Part shown: in pieces, positions 34,837-43,420 of the stretch
How positions within the stretch are numbered: position 1 is the first letter of the stretch
How the letters are laid out: each line of letters opens with the position of its first letter
Source of the DNA: Ruminiclostridium sufflavum DSM 19573
GTDB taxonomy: Bacteria; Bacillota; Clostridia; Acetivibrionales; DSM-1351
NCBI RefSeq assembly: GCF_003208175.1
Contig: NZ_QKMR01000012.1
Location: forward strand, 82,150-146,149
Length of the DNA: 64,000 nt
Reading direction: 5' to 3'
Program-made: the position numbers and the translations under genes
The notes under the pieces: model-generated
Seen by the model: the letters and a program-made list of their open reading frames with translations, nothing else
What the model was told of the DNA's origin: nothing
Database searches by the model: none

Positions 34837-36753
34837 ATGAATTTTGGATTTATTAGAGTTGCAGCTGCCATACCAAGGCTAAAGGTTGCAAACTGTCAAT
34901 ATAATACTGCTGAAATAATTGAAACTGCCAAGCAAGCTCATTTGCAAGGAGCGCAGATAGTTGCTTTTCCGGAATTGGCCATAACGTCGTATACCTGCGG
35001 TGATCTTTTTTTACAGAGGGCTTTACAAAATGAAGCACTTATCGGATTAAAAACAATTCTGGAGCAAACCCGTACATTGGAGTGCATTATCATAGCGGGT
35101 ATGCCGCTTCTTATAAACAGCAGGCTGTATAATTGCGCAGCCGTTATAAAAGCCGGCATTATTCTTGGCGTGGTTCCAAAGAGCTTTATACCAAATTACA
35201 GCGAGTTTTATGAGGCAAGATGGTTTTGCTCGGGAATTGACAAGCAGAATGAAACAATAAAAATATTGGGTCAGACTGTTCCCTTCGGAACAGATTTGTT
35301 ATTTGAAGCAGAAAATATAAGCGGCTTATGCTTTGGAATAGAAATATGCGAGGATCTCTGGACAGCAATACCGCCGAGCAGCTATCAGGCATTAAATGGT
35401 GCAACGCTGCTGTTTAACCTGTCTGCCAGTAATGAAATCGTAGGAAAGCATGAATACAGGGAAAGCATGATAAGAATGCAGTCCGCCAAATGTGCCGCGG
35501 CATATGTATACACCTCGTCGGGAGCCAATGAGTCAACCACTGACCTTGTGTTCGGAGGACATGCCCTGATATGTGAATATGGCTCGCTTTTGGTTGAATC
35601 AGAGAGATTTTCCTTCGGTGAGCAATTGATTGCTTGTGATGTTGATATAGAGAGAATGGTAAGCGAAAGATTGAAGAATTCTTCTTTTACACAGAGGACA
35701 ACAGACTGTAAGTTCAGGAAGGTTGCTTTTATTCTGGAGGAGCCTAAGACGGACAGAATCCAGAGGCATATTGATGCCCATCCGTTTGTACCCTCAGACC
35801 TGAGCGTAAGGAATAAGCGATGTAATGAGATATTCAGCATACAGACCTCAGGACTTGGGAAAAGACTGAAGCATACAGGAATAGAAAAATGTGTAATCGG
35901 GATTTCAGGGGGACTTGATTCCACTCTGGCTCTGCTGGTTATTGCAAAGACATATGACAGGCTTGGACTTGACAGAAAAAATATTCATGCCATAACAATG
36001 CCGGGCTTTGGTACTTCTGATAATACGCTGAATAATTCACTTGAGCTGATGAGGCTTATGGAGGTTACAACATATCAGATAGATATAAAAGAAGCATGTA
36101 TGAAGCATTTTGAGGATATAGGCCATGACCCCTCCGTATATGATGTGACCTATGAGAATGTTCAGGCTCGGGAAAGAACACAGATACTTATGGACATTGC
36201 AAATAAAATAGGCGGACTTGTTATCGGAACAGGAGACCTTTCTGAGCTTGCCCTTGGCTGGTGCACCTATAATGGAGACCATATGTCCATGTATGCGGTT
36301 AATTCGGGAGTGCCGAAAACACTTGTGAAGTATTTGGTTCAGTGGGCTGCTGACTACGTATTTCAGGATGAAACCAGCAAGGTGCTTTTAAGTATCCTTG
36401 ATACTCCCATAAGTCCGGAATTGCTGCCTACTGATGATGCAGGACAAATAAGGCAGAAAACAGAGGATATTGTGGGACCATATGAGCTGCATGATTTCTT
36501 TCTGTATCATTTTGTCAGGTATGGTGCGCAGCCTTCAAAAATATCAGCAATGGCAAAGCAGGCTTTTGAAGGGAAATACTCCGGCGAAGCTGTCGAAAGC
36601 TGGCTGAAAGCATTTCTAAGGAGATTCTTCAGCCAGCAGTTTAAGCGTTCGTGCTTGCCTGACGGGCCAAAGGTCGGCTCTATAAGCCTTTCGCCCAGAG
36701 GAGACTGGAGAATGCCAAGTGACGGAGATGTAAGCGCATGGCTCAATATCTGA
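34837..36753 (+). CDS. nadE: Glutamine-dependent NAD+ synthetase
   Basis: 638 residues: an N-terminal nitrilase-type glutaminase (residues 1-290) and a C-terminal NAD synthetase. The glutaminase triad is Glu in VAFPELAITSYTCGD, Lys in VVPKSFIPNYSEFYEARWF and Cys in GIEICEDLW (about 172). The synthetase carries the P-loop SGGLDSTLALL (about 357). It amidates nicotinate adenine dinucleotide using ammonia channelled from glutamine. LGWCTYNGDHMSMYAVN and VPKTLVKYL fit this family. The start follows AGGTGAT. It stands alone with a promoter-like AT-rich region upstream. Confidence 0.97.
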   Translation: MNFGFIRVAAAIPRLKVANCQYNTAEIIETAKQAHLQGAQIVAFPELAITSYTCGDLFLQRALQNEALIGLKTILEQTRTLECIIIAGMPLLINSRLYNCAAVIKAGIILGVVPKSFIPNYSEFYEARWFCSGIDKQNETIKILGQTVPFGTDLLFEAENISGLCFGIEICEDLWTAIPPSSYQALNGATLLFNLSASNEIVGKHEYRESMIRMQSAKCAAAYVYTSSGANESTTDLVFGGHALICEYGSLLVESERFSFGEQLIACDVDIERMVSERLKNSSFTQRTTDCKFRKVAFILEEPKTDRIQRHIDAHPFVPSDLSVRNKRCNEIFSIQTSGLGKRLKHTGIEKCVIGISGGLDSTLALLVIAKTYDRLGLDRKNIHAITMPGFGTSDNTLNNSLELMRLMEVTTYQIDIKEACMKHFEDIGHDPSVYDVTYENVQARERTQILMDIANKIGGLVIGTGDLSELALGWCTYNGDHMSMYAVNSGVPKTLVKYLVQWAADYVFQDETSKVLLSILDTPISPELLPTDDAGQIRQKTEDIVGPYELHDFFLYHFVRYGAQPSKISAMAKQAFEGKYSGEAVESWLKAFLRRFFSQQFKRSCLPDGPKVGSISLSPRGDWRMPSDGDVSAWLNI

Positions 36754-36881
36754 AAATTTGTACTGAAACTGGGTGTGGAGTTTAGCCTGTAGGAAATAAG
36801 ATGCAGTTGCAGTAATAGCTGGCGTACTGCCAGATTGCTTTACTATAAATTATATGCCCAAACCGGGCTTGGAGGTTAATA

Positions 36882-36980
36882 ATGCATAAAAAATGGGTTA
36901 AATATGTGGCAATTATATTGGCTGTGGTACTTATAGGAACAACACTGGGGTCGGTTGGACTCTCGCTGTTTTGGAACTGA
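36882..36980 (+). CDS. 32-residue single-helix membrane protein
   Basis: GGAGGT (36871-36876) stands five bases before an ATG that opens a 32-codon frame: MHKKWVKYVAIILAVVLIGT, then TLGSVGLSLFWN. The basic N-terminus followed by one hydrophobic helix is typical of small clostridial membrane proteins (a DUF4044-like outline). It lies between nadE and the cdaA locus, with repeat copies D and E immediately downstream. It could be a leader peptide, but the ribosome site and composition argue for a real small protein. Confidence 0.6.
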   Translation: MHKKWVKYVAIILAVVLIGTTLGSVGLSLFWN

Positions 36981-36996
36981 CCGGAGCTTGTTTTTT

Positions 36997-37055
36997 GAGA
37001 GGCTTTAGCCTAAACCCAAACTATAGTACGATTGATTGAGAAGATGTAATTGACT
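36997..37055. repeat. Dispersed palindromic repeat, partial (copy D)
   Basis: GAGAGGCTTTAGCCTAAACC and CAAACTATAG followed 20 bases later by GTAATTGACT (37046-37055). Only the right half of the family consensus is present; the AGTCAATTAC end is missing. Confidence 0.65.
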
Positions 37056-37174
37056 TTTATAAGTTTTGTTCTAAAAATAAGTTTTTGATTGCAGTAAAAT
37101 TAGTTATTTTTACCCATTTAACGTATAGCATTTTTATATTAAAATAAATGTGTATAATTATGTTACCTTCATCA

Positions 37175-37290
37175 AGTCAATTGCGGTTATCCCAACGATT
37201 GATTTTGTGAAAGTATTTTGTAGGCTTTGCCTCCAACCCAAACTAATAAATTAAGCAATACTGTCGGTTTAAGCCGGTGGTAATTTGACT
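37175..37290. repeat. Dispersed palindromic repeat (copy E)
   Basis: 116 bp from AGTCAATTGC (37175) to TAATTTGACT (37281-37290), with TAGGCTTTGCCTCCAACCCA then AACTAAT inside and TGTCGGTTTAAGCCGGTGGT before the right end. It reaches to within 25 bases of the cdaA start and gives that gene's frame a misleading upstream extension. Confidence 0.72.
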
Positions 37291-37311
37291 CAGAGCAAGG
37301 GTGTGAATTAT

Positions 37312-38190
37312 TTGTTTGACACGCTGATACAGAATTTTCAAAATATAATAAATTTTATATCTATATATATTCCTATTAATGATCCTCTTGAAATGTTGAA
37401 ATCATTCATTGATATAAGCATTGTTTCTTATATTATTTTTAAGTTAATACAGCTTGGAAAAGAAACAAGGGCATGGCAATTGGTTAAAGGCATAGTTGTT
37501 ATATTTGTTATTGCAATGCTCAGTGAATGGCTGCAGCTCAGGACGCTGGCTTTTATACTGAATAAAACCATTGAACTGGCAGGTTTCGCGGTTGTTGTTT
37601 TGTTTCAGCCTGAGTTAAGAAGAGGGCTGGAGCAGTTGGGAAGAAGCAGCAATATAAGAGACCTTTTTAATTTTGATGAAAACGATGATGTCATAAATAC
37701 AACATATACCATCGAAGAGATTGTCAGAGCCGCCACAGAGCTGTCTAAGACAAAAACAGGCGCGCTTATAGTTGTTGAGCGGGAAACAAAGCTGGGAGAG
37801 ATTATAAATACCGGTACAACTCTGGATTCAAGTATAAGTGCCGAATTGATAATTAATATTTTCACACCGAATACGCCTCTTCACGACGGAGCCTTAATAG
37901 TAAGGGATAATAAGCTTAAATCAGCTGCCTGTTTTTTGCCTCTCACCGACAATCCTAATCTGAGCAAAGAGCTTGGTACAAGGCACAGAGCTGCTTTGGG
38001 AATTACAGAGGTATCAGATTGCATTTCTGTTGTAGTATCCGAGGAAACAGGGAAAATATCCTATGCTCTTAACGGAGGCTTATCAAGAAATCTTACACCG
38101 GATACCTTGAGAAAAGCCTTGAACAAAAATTTATTGGAGAAGAAATCTGTAAATAAGAAGTTATCTCTTTGGAAGGGGAAATCAAAGTGA
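37312..38190 (+). CDS. cdaA: Diadenylate cyclase CdaA (membrane type)
   Basis: About 292 residues from the TTG at 37312; AAGGGTGTGA (37297-37306) aligns with the anti-Shine-Dalgarno and gives normal spacing. The frame is open back to 37285 but that part is repeat copy E. Three membrane helices (residues 25-100) precede the DAC domain, with the catalytic PLHDGALIV (about 191) and the ATP-binding GTRHRAALGI (about 225). It joins two ATP to make c-di-AMP, which controls potassium, osmolyte and wall homeostasis. GTGA overlap with cdaR shows a tight operon. Confidence 0.95.
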   Translation: MFDTLIQNFQNIINFISIYIPINDPLEMLKSFIDISIVSYIIFKLIQLGKETRAWQLVKGIVVIFVIAMLSEWLQLRTLAFILNKTIELAGFAVVVLFQPELRRGLEQLGRSSNIRDLFNFDENDDVINTTYTIEEIVRAATELSKTKTGALIVVERETKLGEIINTGTTLDSSISAELIINIFTPNTPLHDGALIVRDNKLKSAACFLPLTDNPNLSKELGTRHRAALGITEVSDCISVVVSEETGKISYALNGGLSRNLTPDTLRKALNKNLLEKKSVNKKLSLWKGKSK

Positions 38191-39401
38191 AGGAATACTT
38201 GAAAAAGGATTTGACATACAAAATACTTTCAATAGTCTTTGCAGTATTGCTTTGGTTTGCTGTAAATCCTGTTAAGACGGGTTATTATACAGTCCCTATA
38301 AATGTAATAAACGAGGAAAGTCTTAAAACATATGGACTGGTCTTAAATACCAATACTTTTTCAAAATATGCAACAGTTATGGTGCGTGAAAGAGCAGATA
38401 TACTGGATGCCATTAAGGATGAAGACTTTGAGGTGACTCTTGATTTATCAAAGGTAAAAACTGTTGAGGACAGAGTCGTCGCCTTAAATGCTCCTGTTTA
38501 TATGGGAAGAGAAAATCTCAGTGAAAACAGCATTGATATAAAGGTTAAAACGGTGGAGCTGGATTTAGGAAAGATAGAAGAGAACCCGTTTGTTGTTCAG
38601 GTCGAGACAAGCGGTGAATTGGCGAGCGGATATGAAATTATATCCAAAAAGGCAGATCCTGATACGGTAAAAATCGAAGCCTTGGATTCTGTCATTGCAA
38701 ATGTGGGTTCAGTAAAGACGTATATAGATATTTCAGGATTAGACCGGGATTTGCAAATTCAGAAAAAGTGCAGGGTATATAATAAAAATGGTGAGGAAAT
38801 GCCCGAGTTAAGCAAAGACCTTAGTGTTACTGTAAGCATTGAAATCGGAAAAAGAGTGCCGGTTGTACCTATTACGGAAGGCGAACCAAATAAGGACTTT
38901 GTGGAAGGAACAAGCACAGTAAATCCTGAAAGCATATTATTAACCGAAATAGATGGAAAAGCAGACACCTTATCACAAGTAAATGAGGTATCTACTGTTC
39001 CCATAAGCTTGGAAAATGCAACTCAGACCTTTACAAAACAGGCTCTCTTGCAAGTGCCTGACGGAGTAAAGCTTGTAGGGTCCTCCCGTGAGGTAAGCGT
39101 TACGGTAGAAATAATACCACTGGTAGAGCAGTCTTTGTTGATTCCTTCAAAAAATATTACTATAATAGGAAAGGCAGATGACAGCTCTTTGAATTATGAG
39201 CTTGCAGAGTCTGTCACCGTTAAACTAAAAGGCAAGACTGAGGATTTAAGTAAGGTCAAGGTTACTGACTTGATTCCAAGTATTGATGTTGAAGGTTTGG
39301 AAGAAGGCACGCATGATGTTGCACTTGCGGTAATATTGCCAAACGGCGTCACTCAGGTGGAAAAGGTGTCAGTTTCGGTTAAAATATCAAAGGCGGAATA
39401 A
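38187..39401 (+). CDS. cdaR: CdaR / YbbR-domain regulator of CdaA
   Basis: 404 residues starting at the GTG at 38187, which overlaps the cdaA stop; GGAAGGGG lies before it. One N-terminal membrane helix (YKILSIVFAVLLWFAV) anchors an extracytoplasmic chain of four YbbR-like repeats (for example GLVLNTNTFSKYATVMVRER; FVVQVETSGELASGYEI). CdaR binds CdaA and tunes c-di-AMP production in Bacillus, Staphylococcus and Listeria. The next gene starts immediately (1 base later). Confidence 0.92.
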   Translation: MKEYLKKDLTYKILSIVFAVLLWFAVNPVKTGYYTVPINVINEESLKTYGLVLNTNTFSKYATVMVRERADILDAIKDEDFEVTLDLSKVKTVEDRVVALNAPVYMGRENLSENSIDIKVKTVELDLGKIEENPFVVQVETSGELASGYEIISKKADPDTVKIEALDSVIANVGSVKTYIDISGLDRDLQIQKKCRVYNKNGEEMPELSKDLSVTVSIEIGKRVPVVPITEGEPNKDFVEGTSTVNPESILLTEIDGKADTLSQVNEVSTVPISLENATQTFTKQALLQVPDGVKLVGSSREVSVTVEIIPLVEQSLLIPSKNITIIGKADDSSLNYELAESVTVKLKGKTEDLSKVKVTDLIPSIDVEGLEEGTHDVALAVILPNGVTQVEKVSVSVKISKAE

Positions 39402-40988
39402 ATGAAGCTTCTATTATCAAATATAATAACAGGTCTGGATGACGGACAAAAAGAGTTAGAAAAGCTGGCTGTACAAAAGCTTAAAATAAAACTCAACAAT
39501 ATAAAAAATTTAAAAATAGTAAAGCAATCAGTGGATGCCAGAAAAAAGCCTGGCATTCGTTTTGTTTATTCTATTTCCTGTGAAATAAATGATGGTATCC
39601 ATATATCCGATAATCCAGACATAAGAATTTTAAAGCATGTGGAGGAAGAACCCTTAAACCCCGGTGACAGGCAGATAACAGGCAGACCTCTTATAATCGG
39701 CACAGGTCCGTCGGGCATTTTTTGCGGGCTGATTCTGGCACAGAATGGCTATAAGCCTGTTATAATAGATAGAGGCAGCAAGGTAGAAGAGAGAACGAGG
39801 AAGGTTGAGCATTACTGGAAATGCGGAGAGCTGGATATCAATACAAATGTTCAGTTCGGTGAGGGCGGAGCGGGAACCTTTTCCGACGGCAAGCTTACCA
39901 CCAGAATAAATGACTCAAGGTGTGACAAGGTTTTACAGGAATATCACAGGTTCGGTGCGCCAGATGAAATTTTGTACAGGTCAAAGCCTCATATCGGAAC
40001 AGATATTCTCAAAAGAGTTGTTGCAAATATGAGAATGGAGATTGAGAGGCTTGGCGGAACTGTTCTGTTTGATACAAAGGCGATTGATATTAATATAAGT
40101 GACGGAAAGCTTTGCGGGGTTTTGACCGACACGCATTCAAATATTGACACAAACGTAGTTGTGGCAGCTATTGGACATAGTGCCAGAGATACCTTTGAAA
40201 TGCTGTACAACAGAGGAGTACCCTTTCAGCAAAAGCCCTTTTCCATCGGTGTAAGGATTGAGCATCCTCAAAGCCTTATTAATACTGCACAGTATGGGGA
40301 AGCCAGCGGGCATCCTGCACTTGGAGCCGCGGATTATCAGCTGTTTCACAAGCAGAGCAATCGTACCGCATACTCGTTTTGTATGTGTCCCGGCGGCTTG
40401 GTTGTAGCGTCTGCCTCTGAGCAAAATTCAATAGTTACTAATGGTATGAGTGAATACAAAAGAGACAGGGAAAATGCAAACAGTGCTCTTGTAGTTTCTG
40501 TAGGCCCGTCTGATTTTGGCACTTCACATCCTCTGGCAGGTATTGAATTCCAGAGGATATGGGAAAGATTGGCCTATAAGGCGGGCGGAAGCAGTAACCA
40601 TGCTCCTGTGCAAAGGCTTGAGGACTTTATGGATAACAGGGCCGGAGGGCTTGGCAGCGTGAAACCCGGCTACACAGGGAAGACCCGGTGTGCAGATATC
40701 AATGAATGCCTGCCTAAATATGTAACGGACAGTATGAAGGAGGCTATGGCATATTTTGATAAAAGGATTAAAGGCTTTGGAATGAAGGATGCGCTGCTGA
40801 CGGGGGTAGAAACCAGAACCTCATCACCGGTGAGAATTCCAAGAAACGATACCTTTGAGTGCATAGGAATGGCAGGCCTTTATCCTGCCGGAGAGGGTGC
40901 CGGATATGCCGGAGGAATAGTGAGTGCGGCAGTGGACGGTATAAAAATAGCACAGCAGATTATTAAAACATATGCTGTGCCAAGGTAA
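39402..40988 (+). CDS. COG2509-type FAD-dependent oxidoreductase
   Basis: 528 residues. An N-terminal domain of about 95 residues precedes a Rossmann FAD fold beginning PLIIGTGPSGIFCGLILAQN (about 100), and the FAD loop is FGEGGAGTFSDGKLTTR. The C-terminal GLYPAGEGAGYAGGIVSAAV is the second FAD contact. These proteins form the uncharacterised dehydrogenase family COG2509, which in clostridia regularly sits between cdaR and glmM as here. Substrate is unknown. The ATG follows GGCGGAATAA without spacing to cdaR, so it is translated with it. Confidence 0.9.
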   Translation: MKLLLSNIITGLDDGQKELEKLAVQKLKIKLNNIKNLKIVKQSVDARKKPGIRFVYSISCEINDGIHISDNPDIRILKHVEEEPLNPGDRQITGRPLIIGTGPSGIFCGLILAQNGYKPVIIDRGSKVEERTRKVEHYWKCGELDINTNVQFGEGGAGTFSDGKLTTRINDSRCDKVLQEYHRFGAPDEILYRSKPHIGTDILKRVVANMRMEIERLGGTVLFDTKAIDINISDGKLCGVLTDTHSNIDTNVVVAAIGHSARDTFEMLYNRGVPFQQKPFSIGVRIEHPQSLINTAQYGEASGHPALGAADYQLFHKQSNRTAYSFCMCPGGLVVASASEQNSIVTNGMSEYKRDRENANSALVVSVGPSDFGTSHPLAGIEFQRIWERLAYKAGGSSNHAPVQRLEDFMDNRAGGLGSVKPGYTGKTRCADINECLPKYVTDSMKEAMAYFDKRIKGFGMKDALLTGVETRTSSPVRIPRNDTFECIGMAGLYPAGEGAGYAGGIVSAAVDGIKIAQQIIKTYAVPR

Positions 40989-41091
40989 TCAACTGCTTTG
41001 CCGGAATATATTACAGCTGCGGCAGTTGATGGAAAGCATCGGGTAGATAAATTTATATTTTATTGCCGGAGAACGGCGGAGGTTAATTTAT

Positions 41092-42441
41092 ATGGGGAAA
41101 TTATTTGGAACTGATGGTGTCAGAGGAGTTGCGAATCTGGAGCTGACTCCGGAGCTTGCTTATAAGCTTGGGCAGGCAGGTGCGTATGTGCTTACCGGAG
41201 AAACCAAGCATACACCAAAGATATTGGTAGGAATGGATACGAGAATATCCGGAGATATGCTCGAAGCCGCATTGATATCCGGGATATGCTCTGTGGGTGC
41301 AAAGGCTGTCAGTCTAGGGGTTATTCCTACTCCTGCTATTGCATATCTGACAAGGCTTTATGATGCTGATGCAGGTGTGGTTATATCAGCTTCTCACAAT
41401 TCTTTTGAGTTCAACGGAATAAAGTTTTTTAATGCAAACGGGTATAAGCTGTCTGATGCAATTGAAGATAAAATTGAGGAAATCATTTTAAACGGCGGCG
41501 AGGAATTGCCAAGGCCAACCGGACATAATGTAGGGTTTAAGGAGTATAAGGAATCTGCCGTTGAGGATTATGTCAATTTTGCAAAAAGTACTATTTCAGG
41601 TGACTTAGAAGGGCTAAAGGTTGCGATAGACTGCGCAAACGGTGCCTCCTTTCAAACTGCGCCAATGGCGCTGCTTGATTTGAATGCGAAGGTACACGTA
41701 ATCAGCAATGAACCTGACGGGACAAATATAAACAGCAAGTGCGGTTCAACACATATGCAGCAGCTTCAGGCATATGTTAAGGAAACGGGAACTGATGCGG
41801 GTCTTGCTTTCGACGGAGATGCAGACAGGGTATTGGCTGTTGACGAGAACGGAAATATAATTGACGGCGATCAGATACTGGCGATAATAGGCTTGCACCT
41901 TAAATCAAAAGGGATGCTGCCTCATAATACAATAGTGGCTACGGTAATGAGCAATATGGGGCTTGACATAATGGCTAAAAGCAGCGGCTTGATAATTGAA
42001 AAGACAAAAGTAGGAGACAGGTATGTGCTTGAGGAAATGCTGAATAAGGGCTATATGCTGGGTGGAGAGCAGTCGGGCCATGTGATTTTCCTTGAGCATA
42101 ATACTACCGGTGACGGACTTGTAACCGGCATCCAGCTTTTAAAGGTGTTAAAGGATTCTGGAAGGAAGCTTTCTGAGCTTGCAGCTGTCGTTCAGGTCTT
42201 GCCTCAGATTCTGATAAATGCAAAGGTATCCAATGATAAGAAAAACAATTATCTGGAGGATGAGGTTATAAAGAAAATGTGCAAGGAGCTTGAGGATGAA
42301 TTTAACGGTGAAGGAAGAGTGCTGATAAGGCCTTCGGGAACTGAGCCCTTGGTCAGAGTAATGATTGAGGGTAAGGATAAGGAGGTCATAACAAGACGTG
42401 CAAAAGAGCTTGTAAGGGTTATTGAAGGCAGACTGGCATAA
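41092..42441 (+). CDS. glmM: Phosphoglucosamine mutase
   Basis: 449 residues, full length. It converts glucosamine-6-phosphate to glucosamine-1-phosphate on the way to UDP-GlcNAc. The phosphoserine loop [17 protein letters not shown] carries Ser101, the magnesium site is [10 protein letters not shown] (about 240), the sugar loop is [10 protein letters not shown] and the phosphate-binding loop [12 protein letters not shown]. The start has GGCGGAGG. It lies 100 bases after the FAD protein and completes the cda-glm cluster. CdaA and GlmM bind and inhibit each other in Bacillus and Lactococcus, so adjacency is meaningful. Confidence 0.97.
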   Translation: MGKLFGTDGVRGVANLELTPELAYKLGQAGAYVLTGETKHTPKILVGMDTRISGDMLEAALISGICSVGAKAVSLGVIPTPAIAYLTRLYDADAGVVISASHNSFEFNGIKFFNANGYKLSDAIEDKIEEIILNGGEELPRPTGHNVGFKEYKESAVEDYVNFAKSTISGDLEGLKVAIDCANGASFQTAPMALLDLNAKVHVISNEPDGTNINSKCGSTHMQQLQAYVKETGTDAGLAFDGDADRVLAVDENGNIIDGDQILAIIGLHLKSKGMLPHNTIVATVMSNMGLDIMAKSSGLIIEKTKVGDRYVLEEMLNKGYMLGGEQSGHVIFLEHNTTGDGLVTGIQLLKVLKDSGRKLSELAAVVQVLPQILINAKVSNDKKNNYLEDEVIKKMCKELEDEFNGEGRVLIRPSGTEPLVRVMIEGKDKEVITRRAKELVRVIEGRLA

Positions 42442-42513
42442 GGGAGCCGGATGAATAATATAAATGTTAGTGTGATTTGTAAATTCCTATTTAAACTATA
42501 TAATTCAGCTTTC

Positions 42514-42628
42514 CCGGTTGAAAGTCACAGGCTGTCCAAGCTTACCGGCGGAAAGCTCGGGGATATTGAAGGGATTCGCTGGAAACCACCGGTTGGTGGG
42601 GCTGAGAACCAATAGATTTTTTTGAGGG
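42514..42628 (+). other. GC-rich structured intergenic segment after glmM
   Basis: A compact stretch from CCCGGTTGAAAGTCACAGGC to GGCTGAGAACCAATAGATTT that is richer in G and C than the surrounding spacer. It contains CCACC GGTT GGTGG, the alternative GGTT...AACC pairing, and ACCGGCGG, which can pair with CCACCGGT. A run of seven T (about 42615-42621) follows. It could be the glmM terminator with mutually exclusive structures, or a regulatory RNA. It does not match a known riboswitch core. Confidence 0.45.
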
Positions 42629-42774
42629 GAAGTTGAGCTATATAATTTTAAAATATTATTCGTTTTGTTGACAAATCCGGTGCAATTAACGTATTATAAA
42701 GTAAACAGAAAGAGTGGCAGGGAAAAAAGAATTGCAGGGAGGTGGGAAAAACAGGGTTATAGTATAAATAAAAA

Positions 42775-42941
42775 GCGCCAGGACAGATATTTTATCTGTT
42801 GACGAGGAGAAGGAAGCGGCACTCAAAAAGATGTGCCGTATCGAAGTATTCGGCGGATACCTTCCGGTTGTTACAATCGTAAGAGACGAAGCAAAAACTG
42901 CAGGCAACTGCAAAACAAAACAGTCTCATGTAACTGATCCT
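42775..42941 (+). ncRNA. glmS self-cleaving ribozyme
   Basis: Conserved core strands appear in order: AAAAGCGCCAGGAC (cleavage before G42775), TTGACGAGG with GGAGAAGG, TATCGAAGTATTCGGCGGAT, ACCTTCCGGTT, CGTAAGAG and the 3' block TCTCATGTAACTGATCC. This is the glmS ribozyme, which cuts its own mRNA when bound to glucosamine-6-phosphate and so lowers GlmS synthesis. It lies 480 bases ahead of the glmS start, farther than usual. A spurious 86-codon frame overlaps it. Confidence 0.95.
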
Positions 42942-43142
42942 GTAGCATATCTTTTTCATCTATCAAGATTAACAATTCCAAAGAAAAAATATACTTTAGC
43001 AGTACAGAATTTTGGTCTCAAAACCAGACTATCTGCTGATATCATAAGGTTTTTAGCAGATTGCTCGGGAAAGTTAATCTACCGGTTTTAAATATTTTTA
43101 CAAAGCTTATAAATCATATATTATTATTTCAAGGGCGAGTTA

Positions 43143-43301
43143 TGCCGTTTTTTATTAAAAATGCTTATAATAATATCAGCGAATATATCTATTGCTTTTT
43201 AGGCGAATTATGCTTTTAGGCTGTTTGTTTCATGCAGTTCAGGCCATGAATCGTAAAAAGAAGGCTGTTTTTATTAAAAAAGCAATGCGGAGAATCAGCG
43301 T
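43143..43301 (+). repeat. Two similar segments in the long glmS leader
   Basis: TGCCGTTTTTTATTAAAAAT ending in ATCAGCG (about 43143-43181) is echoed by GGCTGTTTTTATTAAAAAAG ending in AATCAGCG (about 43263-43301). AGGCGA(A/G)TTATGC also occurs twice nearby. The stretch from 42942 to 43420 has no gene. It may be a duplicated regulatory segment or leftover sequence. Confidence 0.4.
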
Positions 43302-43420
43302 TTAAGTATGTCTGCGCGTATGGAAAGCTGCCTTGAGTACCGGATTCATGCAGGGACATTTATAAGTTTTGTGTCTGGTATTAAATTTAAAAAGTAAATT
43401 ATAAAGGAGAATAAATAGTT

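Noticed and set aside
37285..37311. Nine-codon N-terminal extension of CdaA from a TTG
   Set aside because: The first codons lie in repeat copy E and the Shine-Dalgarno site AAGGGTGTGA is downstream of them, pointing to the TTG at 37312.
42590..42612. GGTGGGGCTGAGAACC recalls the GGCTGAGA core of TPP riboswitches
   Set aside because: The rest of the TPP aptamer (ACCTGATCTGGATAATGCCAG-type strand) is absent, and the downstream gene is glmS, not thiamine-related.
42831..43091. 86-codon open frame downstream of glmM
   Set aside because: It overlaps the conserved core of the glmS ribozyme, has no ribosome site, and its composition follows the RNA motif.
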